From Trichosporon coremiiforme (lineage: Eukaryota > Basidiomycota > Tremellomycetes > Trichosporonales > Trichosporonaceae): 64,000 bases of DNA. Positions within the stretch are counted from its first letter, which is position 1. Each line of letters begins with the position of its first letter. The notes beneath the pieces are model-generated. The model was not told the origin of the DNA. It made no database searches and saw only the letters and a program-made list of their open reading frames with translations. The stretch spans positions 1,626,168 to 1,690,167 of the forward strand of contig BCJJ01000007.1 of NCBI GenBank assembly GCA_039545355.1, given 5' to 3'. This document shows positions 23,053 to 32,817 of this stretch, piece by piece. The translations under genes were made by a program, and so were the position numbers.

Positions 23053-24369
23053 ATGGCTGCCATCGTCACCCCGTCCAAGGTCGCCGCGGCCGCCCTCGAG
23101 AACTTCTCTATGAACGAGGCCCCCAAGGACGTCCTGTCCAAGCTCAAGGCTGCCGCCGCCAAGGAGGCTGGCGTCGACGCCAACGGAAAGCCCCTCGCCA
23201 AGGAGGAGGCTGCCGCCAAGGAGGCCACCCCCGCTGCTGAGGATGAGGACTGCTACAAGCCCGACTACGACGCGCCCGTCGAGAAGCGCTACGTCGGTGA
23301 CCTCGAGTGCGAGGAGGCCGATGAGCCCCTGCTCAAGGAGTCGACCGACCGCTTCGTCCTCTTCCCCATCAAGTACCGCGAGGTGAGTAGCGTGTTTGCG
23401 AACGCGTCGAAAGGGTGACTCGAGCTGACTCAACCACAGATCTGGCAGATGTACAAGAAGGCGCAGGCTTCGTTCTGGACCGCCGAGGAGATCAACCTCG
23501 CCCCCGACCTCCACGACTGGGACAACAAGCTGAACGACAACGAGCGCTACTTCATCGAGCACGTTCTCGCCTTCTTTGCCGCGTCGGACGGTATCGTCAA
23601 CGAGAACCTCGTCGAGCGCTTCTGCGGAGAGGTCCAGATTTCTGAGGCCAAGACCTTCTACGGCTTCCAGATCATGATGGAGAACATCCACTCTGAGACG
23701 TACTCGCTCCTCATCGACACCTACATTCGTGACAATGCCCGCAGGCAGTACCTCTTCCAGGCCATTGAGACCATCCCCTGCATCAAGAAGAAGGCCGACT
23801 GGGCTCTCCGCTGGATCTCGGACCAGCGTTCGTCGTTCGGCGAGCGCCTCATCGCCTTTGCTGCCGTTGAGGGCATCTTCTTCTCTGGCTCGTTCGCCTC
23901 CATTTTCTGGCTCAAGAAGCGCGGTCTCATGCCCGGTCTCACGTTCTCGAACGAGCTCATCTCGCGTGACGAGGGTCTGCACACCGACTTTGCCTGCCTG
24001 CTCTTCACCCACCTCCGCCGCCGCCCGCACCCCGACACGATCAACAAGATCATCAAGGAGGCGGTCAAGATTGAGCAGGAGTTCCTCACCGAGGCCCTCC
24101 CCGTCTCGCTCATCGGCATGAACGCCAAGCTTATGTGCCAGTACATTGAGTTTGTCGCCGACCGTCTCCTCGTCGCCCTCGGCAACGACAAGGTCTGGAA
24201 CTCTGCCAACCCCTTCGACTTCATGGAGATGATCTCGCTTCAGGGCAAGGCCAACTTCTTCGAGTCGCGCGTGTCCGCCTACTCCAAGTCGGGTGTCAAC
24301 CAGTCCGTCGGCAAAACGGCAGAGGAGGCCGCCTCTGGCCGCGCCTTCTCGCTCGACGAGGACTTCTAA
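23053..24369 (+). CDS. RNR2: ribonucleotide reductase small subunit
   Basis: Class Ia R2 subunit, holding the di-iron centre and tyrosyl radical for dNTP synthesis. Exons 23053..23382 and 23440..24369; 419 residues; join [13 protein letters not shown]. The N-terminal 75 residues are Ala/Lys-rich and variable. Iron ligands fall in [19 protein letters not shown] and [14 protein letters not shown]; the radical tyrosine is expected in KTFYGFQ. The C-terminus FSLDEDF is the peptide that docks on the large subunit. Codon use is strongly biased (C-ending), as for a highly expressed gene. The upstream ACGCGT boxes suggest S-phase control. Confidence 0.97.
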
Positions 24370-25097
24370 GTTGCGAGAGCGTGTGCGATTCATTAGAAAC
24401 AGTAGGATTAAAGTCAGCAGTATCCCTTTGTAGTAATATTTATAGACCAACCCCCCTTGTATGCAATTATTCCAGCCAGACTCTTTCCTTGCATCGCTAC
24501 TGACGTACTGACCTCGTGAGGAGCTCCTTGGAGGAGTGAAAGTTGGAGCCCTGACGCGCATTCATGACGGTGGTTGAGTCAACTACGTTCAACTTGACGT
24601 CAGCTCTGCGGGTGCGTCGCGTGTCGGAAAGATCAATTTCGACGCGTCGGGCGTGTCGTGTGAGCTGGGCGTTTGGGTGAGATGGCTGACGCCTAGACGG
24701 CTTTGAGGCTTCACGACACACGGCAGAACCCCTCAGCCACTCTTGCCCTGAAATATGTCCCGTTGCAGGTCCTGCCTCGTCTCGATGTACATCCCATGTC
24801 AGCGTGTCAGCACTGCGATCTGAGAGTTGTAAAGAGGCAGCGATGGCTGGAGCCAGGAGCGATAGGGCGATAGGAACACCGGCACGTGGGCGTCCCTGCT
24901 AGCCCTGCTGATCGGCGTTCCGTCCAGTCTCCTCGTTTCTGCAAAGCAAGTCCTAGCCTCACCGCCGACTGACCTCTGCGAAACTCATCACAGCGAGCTC
25001 ATCGCAGCGATTACAACGAGCTCATCACAGTTCCCCTCCTCCCTCTCCTCGACCCCTCCCCTCGACCCCTCCCCGCTCCAGCAAACCGCGAACCCAC
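24370..25097. other. intergenic, nothing recognised
   Basis: RNR2 3' flank and leader of the next small gene. Repeated CTCATCACAG/CTCATCGCAG words at 24983-25030. Confidence 0.3.
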
Positions 25098-25406
25098 ATG
25101 TCCTGGCTCACCCGTCTCCGCACCCATCTCCGATCCTGTCTCCGCTCCCCCGCCCAAGTCGCCCTAGCAGGCGTGGCACTGTACATGTGGGCACAGACTG
25201 GCCGCCCCTTGTTCCCCAACTTGCCCGGTGGGGAGCGGACACTGAGGCCATACGTCTGGGGAGCGTATGAGGGGGACAGCGAGAGCGTGAGGGAAACTGT
25301 GAGGGCGAAGGAGGAGGCGAGGCGGGCGTATCTGGAAACGGAAGAGGGGAGGAGGGAAGTTGAGGCTTGGAGGCGGGAGATGGAGAGGAGAAGGGAGACG
25401 GCGTAG
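25098..25406 (+). CDS. small single-pass membrane protein, 102 aa
   Basis: Not recognised. Single exon with a CACATG start. Basic N-terminus (LRTHLRSCLRSP), one hydrophobic helix AQVALAGVALYMWAQ at residues 19-33, then GRPLFPNLPGGER and a charged helical tail rich in Glu/Arg. The layout suggests an N-in anchored protein, perhaps mitochondrial inner membrane (basic end plus helix resembles small respiratory or assembly factors), but no family was identified. The pattern WAQ..R-P-LFP recalls WAYQEARNFLYP in the 26942 gene. Confidence 0.55.
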   Translation: MSWLTRLRTHLRSCLRSPAQVALAGVALYMWAQTGRPLFPNLPGGERTLRPYVWGAYEGDSESVRETVRAKEEARRAYLETEEGRREVEAWRREMERRRETA

Positions 25407-25937
25407 ACGGTGGAAGCGGAGATCACGAGAGAAGGGATCTCCTCCCGGACGACCATCAACGGTCTCAATCCGAAGAGCTGCACGCTAGTCCTTCGCCAGT
25501 CAACCGCCGGTTACCTCTGGCTCGGGGGCTCAGGCGTCGGGCTGTTCGAGCGACACCGCTGCCAGTCGACGCTCGACAAGAGCGCCAACCGTCCACTACA
25601 GTACGGAACCGTAGTGCGAAGAACCCAGTCCAACCCTCCTACGCTTCCGCAAGGTCACCAGGATTTCGTTCACCGAGACTGCAAGCCCGAACTACGGTGG
25701 TTGGTGACTCGCTCCGGACGCTATTGTATCTTAGACCGATGTATCATTGACCAGGCGACGAGCCAAGTTCTGATTGTGCTGCGTGGAATTGCGCCTTGGC
25801 AGGTCCGAGCAGTAAGTGTAAAGACAGTCGCGCGGGGTCAGCTTTCCCACGCTCGCCTCCCCTCACCGCCGACTTGTACAAGTAGCCGAGCCGATCCGCT
25901 GGCTGCTTGCAACAAATCGACCACCAAAGGTGACCGG
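25407..25937. other. intergenic, nothing recognised
   Basis: The reading frame of the next gene stays open through this stretch but its composition is not coding-like before the ATG at 25938. Confidence 0.3.
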
Positions 25938-26393
25938 ATGGTGGCCCACTACCTGCGCGTGCACCTGCCGAAGGGCGCCGCGTCTGAACGTCCAGACGCC
26001 GACCCAACTGTCCCCTCGAACGCCTGGACAGGGGCCAAGGACGACGGACAGACACCGGTGCAGAGCTCCCAGAGCACCCAAAACTCGAGCGCCGCAGAGC
26101 GCACGGCCAATCCCGAGCGACCAGTACAGCTGTTCATGGGACCGCCGTACGAAGGTTTCGATCCAAAGCCTCGGCAGCCGCCGGGGGACACGAAGGGCCT
26201 CATCAAGGCGCCCAGCTGGGCCGGCACGAGGAGACCGGTACACTACATCCTTTACGACGGCGCAGAACCCGTTATGCGTATGTTCTATACCTTGCACAGG
26301 TATCCCCCTCGCCCCGAGCGCGATTTCAGGTTTGGGTGGGGCCCGAAACCGACCGAACTGGAACCGGAACCGAAACCAGAACCGGAACCGTAG
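25938..26393 (+). CDS. hypothetical protein with EP-repeat tail, 151 aa
   Basis: Not recognised. Start MVAHYLRVHLPKG at 25938 chosen because GC-rich third positions begin there. A polar Ser/Gln-rich middle is followed by LFMGPPYEGFDPKPRQPPGD and a Tyr/Arg-rich part (VHYILYDGAEPVMRMFY), ending in an acidic proline repeat (ELEPEPKPEPEP). No signal peptide or membrane helix. Codon bias is like that of neighbouring real genes; expression unproven. Confidence 0.45.
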   Translation: MVAHYLRVHLPKGAASERPDADPTVPSNAWTGAKDDGQTPVQSSQSTQNSSAAERTANPERPVQLFMGPPYEGFDPKPRQPPGDTKGLIKAPSWAGTRRPVHYILYDGAEPVMRMFYTLHRYPPRPERDFRFGWGPKPTELEPEPKPEPEP

Positions 26394-26941
26394 CATGGCA
26401 GCTTGGGTGCTGTTCTTTTCTTCTTGTCAAAGGGCCGGCTGAGCGCTACGTGTATGTGCATAGCTGCAAGGTACTCCGGGCAAGCATCGGCTGCGGCCAT
26501 CGGCGGAAAGTCAGTCGCGTGCCGTTTCCGAAATGATCACTTCTCACGCGATGCCATGGGCCTGTCCCAGGACTGGAACCGGATCACTGACCACTAACGC
26601 TGCATCAAGGTGTATTCGAAGACGTGTCCGTGGGCATCGAGGTTACCGTCTGCCCTTCCTGCCGCAGCTTGGGGATCGCCCGACCGCTTCCTGCTTCAAC
26701 CGTGTAGCTGAGCAGAGGTTTCCGGTCGACGATGGTGTGCCGACGTCCCTCAGTCATAGAAGGATGTGGACTAACTCTTGTTGCTACGATAGGCTGAATC
26801 GAACGGGACAGCGGGCATCGCGGGCTCTGCCCGCGGCAAGCGGTGCAATGTCACGTCCGGCCAACCTCAGCCGCGGACTATCTTCCGCAGGGCACGTATA
26901 ACGACGGAACAACCGTTCATCGGTTCACACGCACGCACAAC
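26394..26941. other. intergenic, nothing recognised
   Basis: No coding exon or motif recognised. Confidence 0.3.
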
Positions 26942-27211
26942 ATGAGTCTCATCGATGCGCACTGGACCATCGCGAAGCACCGCGCGCTCGGCTTCGCCCT
27001 CGTCCTCGGCACGACGTGGGCGTACCAGGAGGCAAGGAATTTCCTCTACCCGTCTTCACCAGAGGAGGAAGCGGCCGACGAGATGGCCCCACCCGATACG
27101 AGCGCACAAGTTGACGAGTGTGTGAGCCGCCTGGCCGCGCGTCTGGTCGATAGGGGTCTGGAGCCGTCCGCTGCTGTGGATGTGGAGCCCGATCCCGCTC
27201 GTCTCGTATAG
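26942..27211 (+). CDS. small single-pass membrane protein, 89 aa
   Basis: Not recognised. ATG in context CAACATGAG. After a short polar start (MSLIDAHWTIAKHR) comes a helix ALGFALVLGTTWAY (residues 15-28), then QEARNFLYPSSPEEEAADE and an acidic soluble tail. Size and layout resemble the 25098 protein: helix with WA, then R-x-x-L-[YF]-P, then a charged tail. The two could be tandem divergent copies. Confidence 0.5.
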   Translation: MSLIDAHWTIAKHRALGFALVLGTTWAYQEARNFLYPSSPEEEAADEMAPPDTSAQVDECVSRLAARLVDRGLEPSAAVDVEPDPARLV

Positions 27212-27382
27212 ACCATCGCGCATCATATTGAACGGATGATGGTGCAAGTGCGGGTTTAACGGTCCATCCCGGTGGATAAGGGTACTTGCACTGGGGGTCT
27301 CGTTGCCTTGCCCGCTGGTCGCCGAGCAGGGCATCAGAGCACACAAGTCAACATCTTCACTCTTCGAGGACTCCACGACACA

Positions 27383-27609
27383 ATGCCGATCAAGGACGCC
27401 CGTCGCTGGGCCTGGTCACGAGACGAGACACAAGCATCCAGGCCTTCACGCTCGGGCGTGCGACACGGCTCTTCTTCCCCTGGGTCGGCGACTACATCCC
27501 TTTCAGCCTGAGGAGGAGAAGGATCGAGGCATCATTGGGCGAGACGACTAGCTCCGACGACAACACGCGACCGACTGAGACCAAGTCAGCGGTTGACACT
27601 CAGCTGTAG
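27383..27609 (+). pseudogene. possible broken third copy of the small membrane protein
   Basis: ATG at 27383 gives MPIKDARRWAWSRDE but the natural-looking continuation, AFTLGRATRLFFPWVGDYIP then a Ser/Thr-rich tail ending at 27609, is in another frame. TRLFFP matches the R-x-[FL]-[LF]-[YF]-P spot of the two upstream genes. Weak evidence; may be a chance frame. Confidence 0.25.
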
Positions 27610-28099
27610 ACGTTAGACGAGTTCATGCATCAGTAGATCATTGAACACTGCTGTGAGCGAGCGCGGCGTGACGATATCTCTGCCCTTCGCGGCCACATGG
27701 TTCCGAGGCGGTGCCTGCGGTGCGGGGACGGTCCGCCGTTGCTTTCGCGCCTTGCTCTGGTTCGTCAAGCGTTCCAGAGGGGAGTTAACCATCGATTCCA
27801 GGTGGGGTCAGCTGAGACGTTGTAATCCTCAGTCCCGCTCTTTTTGAAGACTATGCAGCAGTCCGAGTCTCTAGCGCTCTGTAAACCGAAGGCGCTTTGC
27901 TGTTCAGCGAGTGCGACGGCTTTCCCACGGCCGCTCACCCATCCGCGCGACTGAGTTTACGTAACTCACTTTTGAACAACTCTCCCACGCCCGCCCCTCG
28001 ATGTCATGAGCTCTCTCTGTTGTTGTTCGCCGTCGAACCCTCCAAGCTCACCTCGATCACCCCTACATCGTTCGCCGCCATCGACCACACGCCCAAGTG
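27610..28099. other. intergenic, TAF8 upstream region
   Basis: Nothing recognised except a pyrimidine-rich leader near 28020-28090. Confidence 0.3.
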
Positions 28100-29202
28100 A
28101 TGGCGCACACGTCCCACTCGCTCGACACGCCGGGAACGCGGCTCGCGCCCGCCGACGCATCGGCGTATCTCCAGCGCGTCGTTGCGGGGACGCTGAACCG
28201 GAAGGGATTCGCTGGTGCTGAAGCTGGTGCCCTGGCCGAGATGGAGCGGTTGCTCGAGAATCGTGAGTCACTTATCTCCGCATGACACTTTCCTGGACGG
28301 TTATTTCTCCCAGGATCCTCCTTGTTGCTCGAAACGGAGCAAGGGCGGCGTGGTTGCAGTCCTCGTGGGGAGATATCGGCGATCGGCGTCGTTGGCCGTC
28401 TGGTCGACTACTTGTCCGGGACCTCTGGAAGGGCCATCTGCATCTGCAAACCCATAGCAAGCGGTATTCCTCACCGCACAGCTCTCTTTACCGTCGTCGC
28501 AAGCTGACCCCAGACATTCAGCGCCTGTTCGTGCTGGCGCAGGACTATGCGGCCTTCTCGGGGCGCAACACGCCGTTCGCTGGCGACCTTGCGCGCGCGC
28601 AGGCCGAGAGTGGATGGGACATTGGACGACTGAAGCGCGAGGCGAAGAAGAGGCGGATAGGTGAGTCGCTTCTCGCGGAGGGCACGTGGTGTGCGGAGGA
28701 CATGCTGTGTGTGATGTGGAATGGAGCCGACATGTTGGCCGCCCCCTTACCCTGGAATTGCATCGTTCCCCAAGCTGTCACTTCTTCGTTCAGCTGGTTC
28801 GAGCAACGGTGTTTGTTTCCGATTGCTTTCAGTTGTCGTTTTCCGCGTAGATGAACTGACAACCCAGCCCTGCCACTGCCCACGACGACCGAGCCGCCCG
28901 AGCCGCCACAACCCCTCACGCTCGCATCGTTGCCAGAACTAGGCAGCGACGAGAAACCGCGTCCTGTCGCTCCGCCATCCTATGCGTTCGACAACGCGCC
29001 GCCCCTCCCGCAACCGTGGACGTACAAGCCGGACGAGGTGCCCGCCCCGCCTCCGCCGGGTAACAAGGTCACAAGCGGCGTGCTCGACTTCATCAAGCTG
29101 ACTGCGACGGAGAGGGGAGATATCCCGCCCGAACTTGGACTGGTGGACTACAGACGGAGAGAGGGGAAGCGGAAGTGGGGCACGAAGGGGGCTGGCGCTT
29201 AG
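28100..29202 (+). CDS. TAF8: TFIID subunit TAF8
   Basis: Histone-fold subunit of TFIID that pairs with TAF10. Exons 28100..28262, 28514..28660, 28868..29202; 214 residues. Splice joins give MERLLENHIQRLFVLAQDY and KRRIALPLPTTTEP. The histone fold covers residues about 18-85 (AYLQRVVAGTLNRKGF, then FVLAQDYAAFSGRNTP and LARAQAESGW, the three helices). The C-terminal TAF8 domain is marked by APPLPQPWTYKPDEV, equivalent to the Pro-rich LPPHTY motif of the family. Introns of 251 and 207 nt are long for this region; both end in CTGAC..CAG. Short for TAF8 (human 310), as in other fungi. Confidence 0.8.
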
Positions 29203-29708
29203 GTTGTATACATTATGTTACATTGTTTCTACATGGGTATTGGAAAGACTGAGGTTAGAAGCAAGTTCGTGCACGGAGCTCACTCTTTAGCGTCATGGTC
29301 CAGAAGGTATGGCGCTGGCGTGTCGTGAGATTACTGAGGGGCCGGAGTCCTGGGCGGATGAGAAGCTGATATTAGCTAGGCCAGTCGCTGTGCGCAGCTC
29401 ACTATTAGAGGGCACGTCTCCTGCCAGCTCGCATCACAGCCAACCACTTGGCTATGGTCCTCCATCGAGCTCTCCGTTGAACACAAAGTTGGGTGTGGTG
29501 CTTGCACAGCTGCTGTCAGCTCATGGAAACGCACTCTTGAGCTCACTCAGAGGGCTTGCACATCTCTAGCTTCAGGCGTCAGCTATCGTTGTTTCTCGAT
29601 CGATCAGCTTACCCCACGGTCGTCGTCTCGCACCCTCCATGCTCAGAATGCTCGGGCACCATGTCTCTATGATTACCTGTTGTCAGCTTCAATCACGTGG
29701 AGACCAGC
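29203..29708. other. intergenic between convergent genes
   Basis: TAF8 and the XRCC4-like gene converge here. No gene seen. An intron-like stretch (29710..29675, minus strand) follows the last codon of the XRCC4-like gene. Confidence 0.3.
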
Positions 29709-30651
29709 TCACAACTCCCCATCATCGCTGTACTCTTCCTCATCTTCGTGGTCCTCATCATCGTCCGAGTCCGCGAACACGTTCTCCTGTCGTTTGCGCC
29801 TGATGTCAGCTGGAATCCGCTGAAGTCACAGCTCACCGCTTCTGGTACGGCTGCAGCTGGCTCGCGCCCTTGGGCGGAGCCTTCTTGGGCGGCGACTGGG
29901 CTGTGGTGTCAGTTCATACCAGGAGTTGTATAACTCACGGCCAGTATGCGCCGCGCGCTGAAGCTCCGCCTGCTGTGCACGGATGCGTCCTCCCTGTTTC
30001 TCAATCTGGGCCTGGGCATTAGCATGACACGGGAAACACTACACACGTTGGCCTCGTCGAGCTTGGCCTGGAGCTCGGCGACGTCTGATTGTCAGTGTTT
30101 GGTCCGTGTTTCAAAGGATGTGATCGCCGGTGGAGGGCCGGAAGGGGAATACGCACTGCCCTCTTCTCGCTGGGCACGGAGCTGCTGTCAGCTAACATGA
30201 AATTGTGCGAAGCGCACCTGGAAAGCACCGTCGAGAAGCAGTCCGACGTTCTCAGACACTGGCGCGGCGTCGAGGTACACGCTGTTCTTCTTCGAGATGG
30301 TGTGGATCGTGAGCTGCTGTCAGCTACCTAATCTCTCTCTCAACGCACCTTCCTTCCGCCGTTGGGACGGACGTCGACGCTCATATCACCCTTCAGCATG
30401 GCCGTGCAAACCTCGTCGACATTGCTAGTATCCTGATGTCAGCTAGGAACAACCCAAGGTAAGCTAAGAGAGCTCACCTCGCCGATACCGATCCAGAGCT
30501 GTAGGTTGTTTGGTTCCTGGGCGTTTGGGCGGAGCCAGAGAGCAAGCTCCCACACGCCGTCCCTGGCCCTGGACTGGATGAGGTAGTGCGACGTTTGCCC
30601 TCCTGCGATGGAGTAGATCTGCTCTGTGATGTTGAGGCTGCTGAGCGACAT
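29709..30651 (-). CDS. XRCC4-like protein (candidate DNA ligase IV partner)
   Basis: Eight small exons: 30651..30478, 30432..30349, 30313..30218, 30181..30157, 30084..30047, 30011..29939, 29900..29837, 29799..29709; 214 residues, all phases closing. Layout fits the XRCC4/Lif1 class that supports DNA ligase IV in end joining: a beta-rich head (SHYLIQSRARDGVWELALWL, LTIHTISKKNSVYLD), then one long helix (LRAQREEGNVAELQAKLDEA, IEKQGGRIRAQQAELQRAA), then a Lys/Pro linker with KRRKRQ and a very acidic tail. Similarity is by architecture, not a firm sequence match; SAS-6-like or PAXX-like proteins share the fold. Last codons GAGTTG-TGA overlap a GTGAGC donor: splicing there yields GAGTT+GTAA, the same Leu-stop. 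Confidence 0.5.
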
Positions 30652-30784
30652 GGTGGCCGCTGGACGGTTAGCCGGGGAACGAAGGTCGGGTGAAGCGAAT
30701 GGAGGACTAGACAATGGTCAAGAGGGCTCTGTGGTATCGTTATCGGACGGGCCCTTCCCTGAACACCTCGAGCTGAGTCGACTA

Positions 30785-30811
30785 AACTAGGGTCACAGGT
30801 TAAGTCGAACG
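30785..30811 (+). repeat. left terminal inverted repeat
   Basis: 27 bp, identical in reverse complement to 32515..32541; outer TA at 30783-30784. Confidence 0.95.
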
Positions 30812-30861
30812 AGTGGTGCCACAAACGAGGCCGTGAACTGTCGACCTCGCTGCAACCACGA

Positions 30862-30873
30862 ATAACTCATGCA
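30862..30873 (+). repeat. left subterminal repeat of the transposon
   Basis: ATAACTCATGCA; its inverted partner is 32451..32462. Likely inner transposase-binding site by analogy with IR/DR-type Tc1 elements. Confidence 0.6.
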
Positions 30874-30958
30874 TATGCATGTTTCTTGCTCTATAAACAG
30901 TTGTTCCACGTGCATGGGAGTCTTGGTAACCTATATACGAAGCATGGTGCACCTGGGA

Positions 30959-32099
30959 TCAATACTTAATGTGTCCTCCATTAGCAGAGATGGTGTCCTT
31001 GATCCTGTTAGGCATGGACATGATAAGTCGGTCGATCTCATTCTGATCATAGGTGTTCCAGAGCTCCGTAGCGGCAGCGAATAGCCCCTCCTGGGTGGTG
31101 GGACGAGGGTTGAGACGGGCCAGGCGGCGCTTGAGGTTGCTCCAAAGGTTCTCAATGGGGTTGAGGCAAGGAGAGCAGGGAGGGTGAGGCAGGAAGCGCA
31201 TGCCAAGTTGCTCTGCCTTGCCACGGGTGGCCTTGGCTGTGTGGACGACAGCGTTGTCCTCTACAACCCAGGGCAAGCCATAACCACGCCACTGAGTCTT
31301 GACACGCTTCCAGCAATCAAACAACTCCTTCTCAGTCACCTGGGTGCGATAGATGGCCGCATTGACTCCCTTGCGCTTGGAGGTCGACTGGGAGGTGTCA
31401 AACCACACCAGCTTCGACTTGCCGCCATACCAGATAGCCCCCCAGCACATAATCGACCCACAGCTCGATCTGAAGGTGTACTGGATGTACCTGAGTGTCA
31501 GCACTCTTCCACAGCATGTAGAACGTCAGGAAAGACACTCACCGCTCATTGGCACGGTCAGAACCGATGGGGCGCGTCACATATGCTCTGTGGAGCTGGT
31601 CAATGTAGAGAGGGACCTCGTCACAGAAGATCACCTTCCTCCACTCTTGGAAGAGTCGCTGCTGCTCAAGAGCATAAGCGAGACGCTTCTCCTTGTGAAG
31701 GGGGCTTAGATACGGCCGCACAAGAGCCACAAAGCGGCCATAACCAAGCTGGCGACGTGCACGGCGCAGAGTCATGAGAGAGAGGACAATGTCTCTGTCT
31801 GCAAGAGTGTCCAACACCTCACGATTGCTGGCGAAGGGCTGAGCCTCAAAGACCTCGTAGATCGCTCTGAGGTTGTCGGGAGTGAGCTTGGTGTGGCTGC
31901 GGGGGATGCGGATCCCCTGGACAGGGTTCAGAACAGCCAGAGCAGGTGGAATGAGAGCCTGGAGGCGAGCTAACATCACACAGTAACCCACAGTGCTCTT
32001 GGCGATGTTGTACTCCCAGGCGACAGAGGAATAGCTGCGGTAGCGAGCCAAGGACGCAATCTTGGCGCGGCGGCGAGGTGTGAGGCAAGGGCGAGGCAT
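30959..32099 (-). CDS. Tc1/mariner transposase
   Basis: Cut-and-paste DDE transposase. Exons 32099..31543 and 31490..30959, 362 residues, joined as DRANERYIQYTF across a 52-nt intron (GTGAGT ... GCTGAC..CAG). The start is the first ATG in frame (MPRPCLTPRRRAKI). Residues 1-60 form a helix-turn-helix DNA-binding part (ARYRSYSSVAWEYNIAKSTV), a second paired-type domain follows, and the catalytic core shows VIFCDEVPL (first Asp), VVEDNAVVHTA (second Asp) and NPIENLWSNLK (final acidic residue, Glu). No stops or frameshifts, so it may be active. The host-like intron suggests long residence or adaptation to this genome. Confidence 0.93.
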
Positions 32100-32450
32100 A
32101 GCTGCAAGTTCTGATGAGGTAGAGCTGTTGTGGAAGAGAAGTGGCACTCAAGGAGGCTTATATGCCACAAAGATGGACAGTCGGACGGACTCCGCTGCCG
32201 ATATGCATGGTTTCGACTCAATTCTTGGATTTTCCAAAAGCCCAGCTTCGGAGCTTGATACATGAAAGATTTGGGGCAAGCACAGGCCTCGGTGGCTGAG
32301 ATCTAGGGCGATAAGGAGGGTGGTGACATGCAGCTTTATTGTGGTGGTGTGGTGGCCAGTATGCACGGTGCGCTCTGCAGCTCCATTTGTCCGAGCTGCC
32401 AAGCATTCCTTTCGGCTCTACGCGGAGTTTCTAGGCATAAAGAGTACCGT

Positions 32451-32462
32451 TGCATGAGTTAT
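32451..32462 (-). repeat. right subterminal repeat of the transposon
   Basis: Inverted partner of 30862..30873, at nearly the same distance from its end. Confidence 0.6.
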
Positions 32463-32514
32463 GGATCAGAACATGAGCCACGGCGAGGTTGACGATGACG
32501 GGACCGTGCGCATC

Positions 32515-32541
32515 CGTTCGACTTAACCTGTGACCCTAGTT
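32515..32541 (-). repeat. right terminal inverted repeat
   Basis: 27 bp partner of 30785..30811; outer TA at 32542-32543. Confidence 0.95.
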
Positions 32542-32817
32542 TAATCAGAGCAGGCGGAATGTCCGTAATGTGGGCTAATTAGGACCGGTATTAGAAACCG
32601 GGGTTGGACATCCTAATGGAGTATAGGAAACGAACTTTTCCAAGGCCGATGACGAGATTTTCCAATCCTCAGGGCTTCCGCCTGCGAGCGGCAAGCGGCG
32701 CGGACATGTGCCGCTCCTCCCCAATCCAAGATCCGATATTCTCTTCATCTTCTCCGACGACTCACCTCCACAACAATCTTCCACCCCCATCTTACCAATT
32801 ACTCACCACTCACCACC

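Larger units (their letters stand above)
30785..32541 (-). mobile_element. complete Tc1/mariner transposon, 1757 bp
   Basis: Perfect 27-bp terminal inverted repeats: 30785..30811 and 32515..32541 (AACTAGGGTCACAGG... inward). Each end is flanked by TA (30783-30784, 32542-32543), the target duplication of this superfamily. A second inverted pair, ATAACTCATGCA, lies 77-79 bp from each end (30862..30873 and 32451..32462), and CTCGC-type words nearby also mirror. One transposase gene on the minus strand. Inserted in the region between the divergent XRCC4-like and lipoyl synthase genes. Confidence 0.93.

Noticed and set aside
23032..24561. 509-codon open frame antisense to RNR2
   Set aside because: Same cause: codon bias of a highly expressed gene leaves the opposite strand open.
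25410..25937. Upstream extension of the EP-repeat protein
   Set aside because: No ATG at its head and composition unlike coding DNA before 25938.
32148..32406. Small minus-strand frames upstream of the transposase
   Set aside because: Within the transposon 5' region; no homology to transposon genes.
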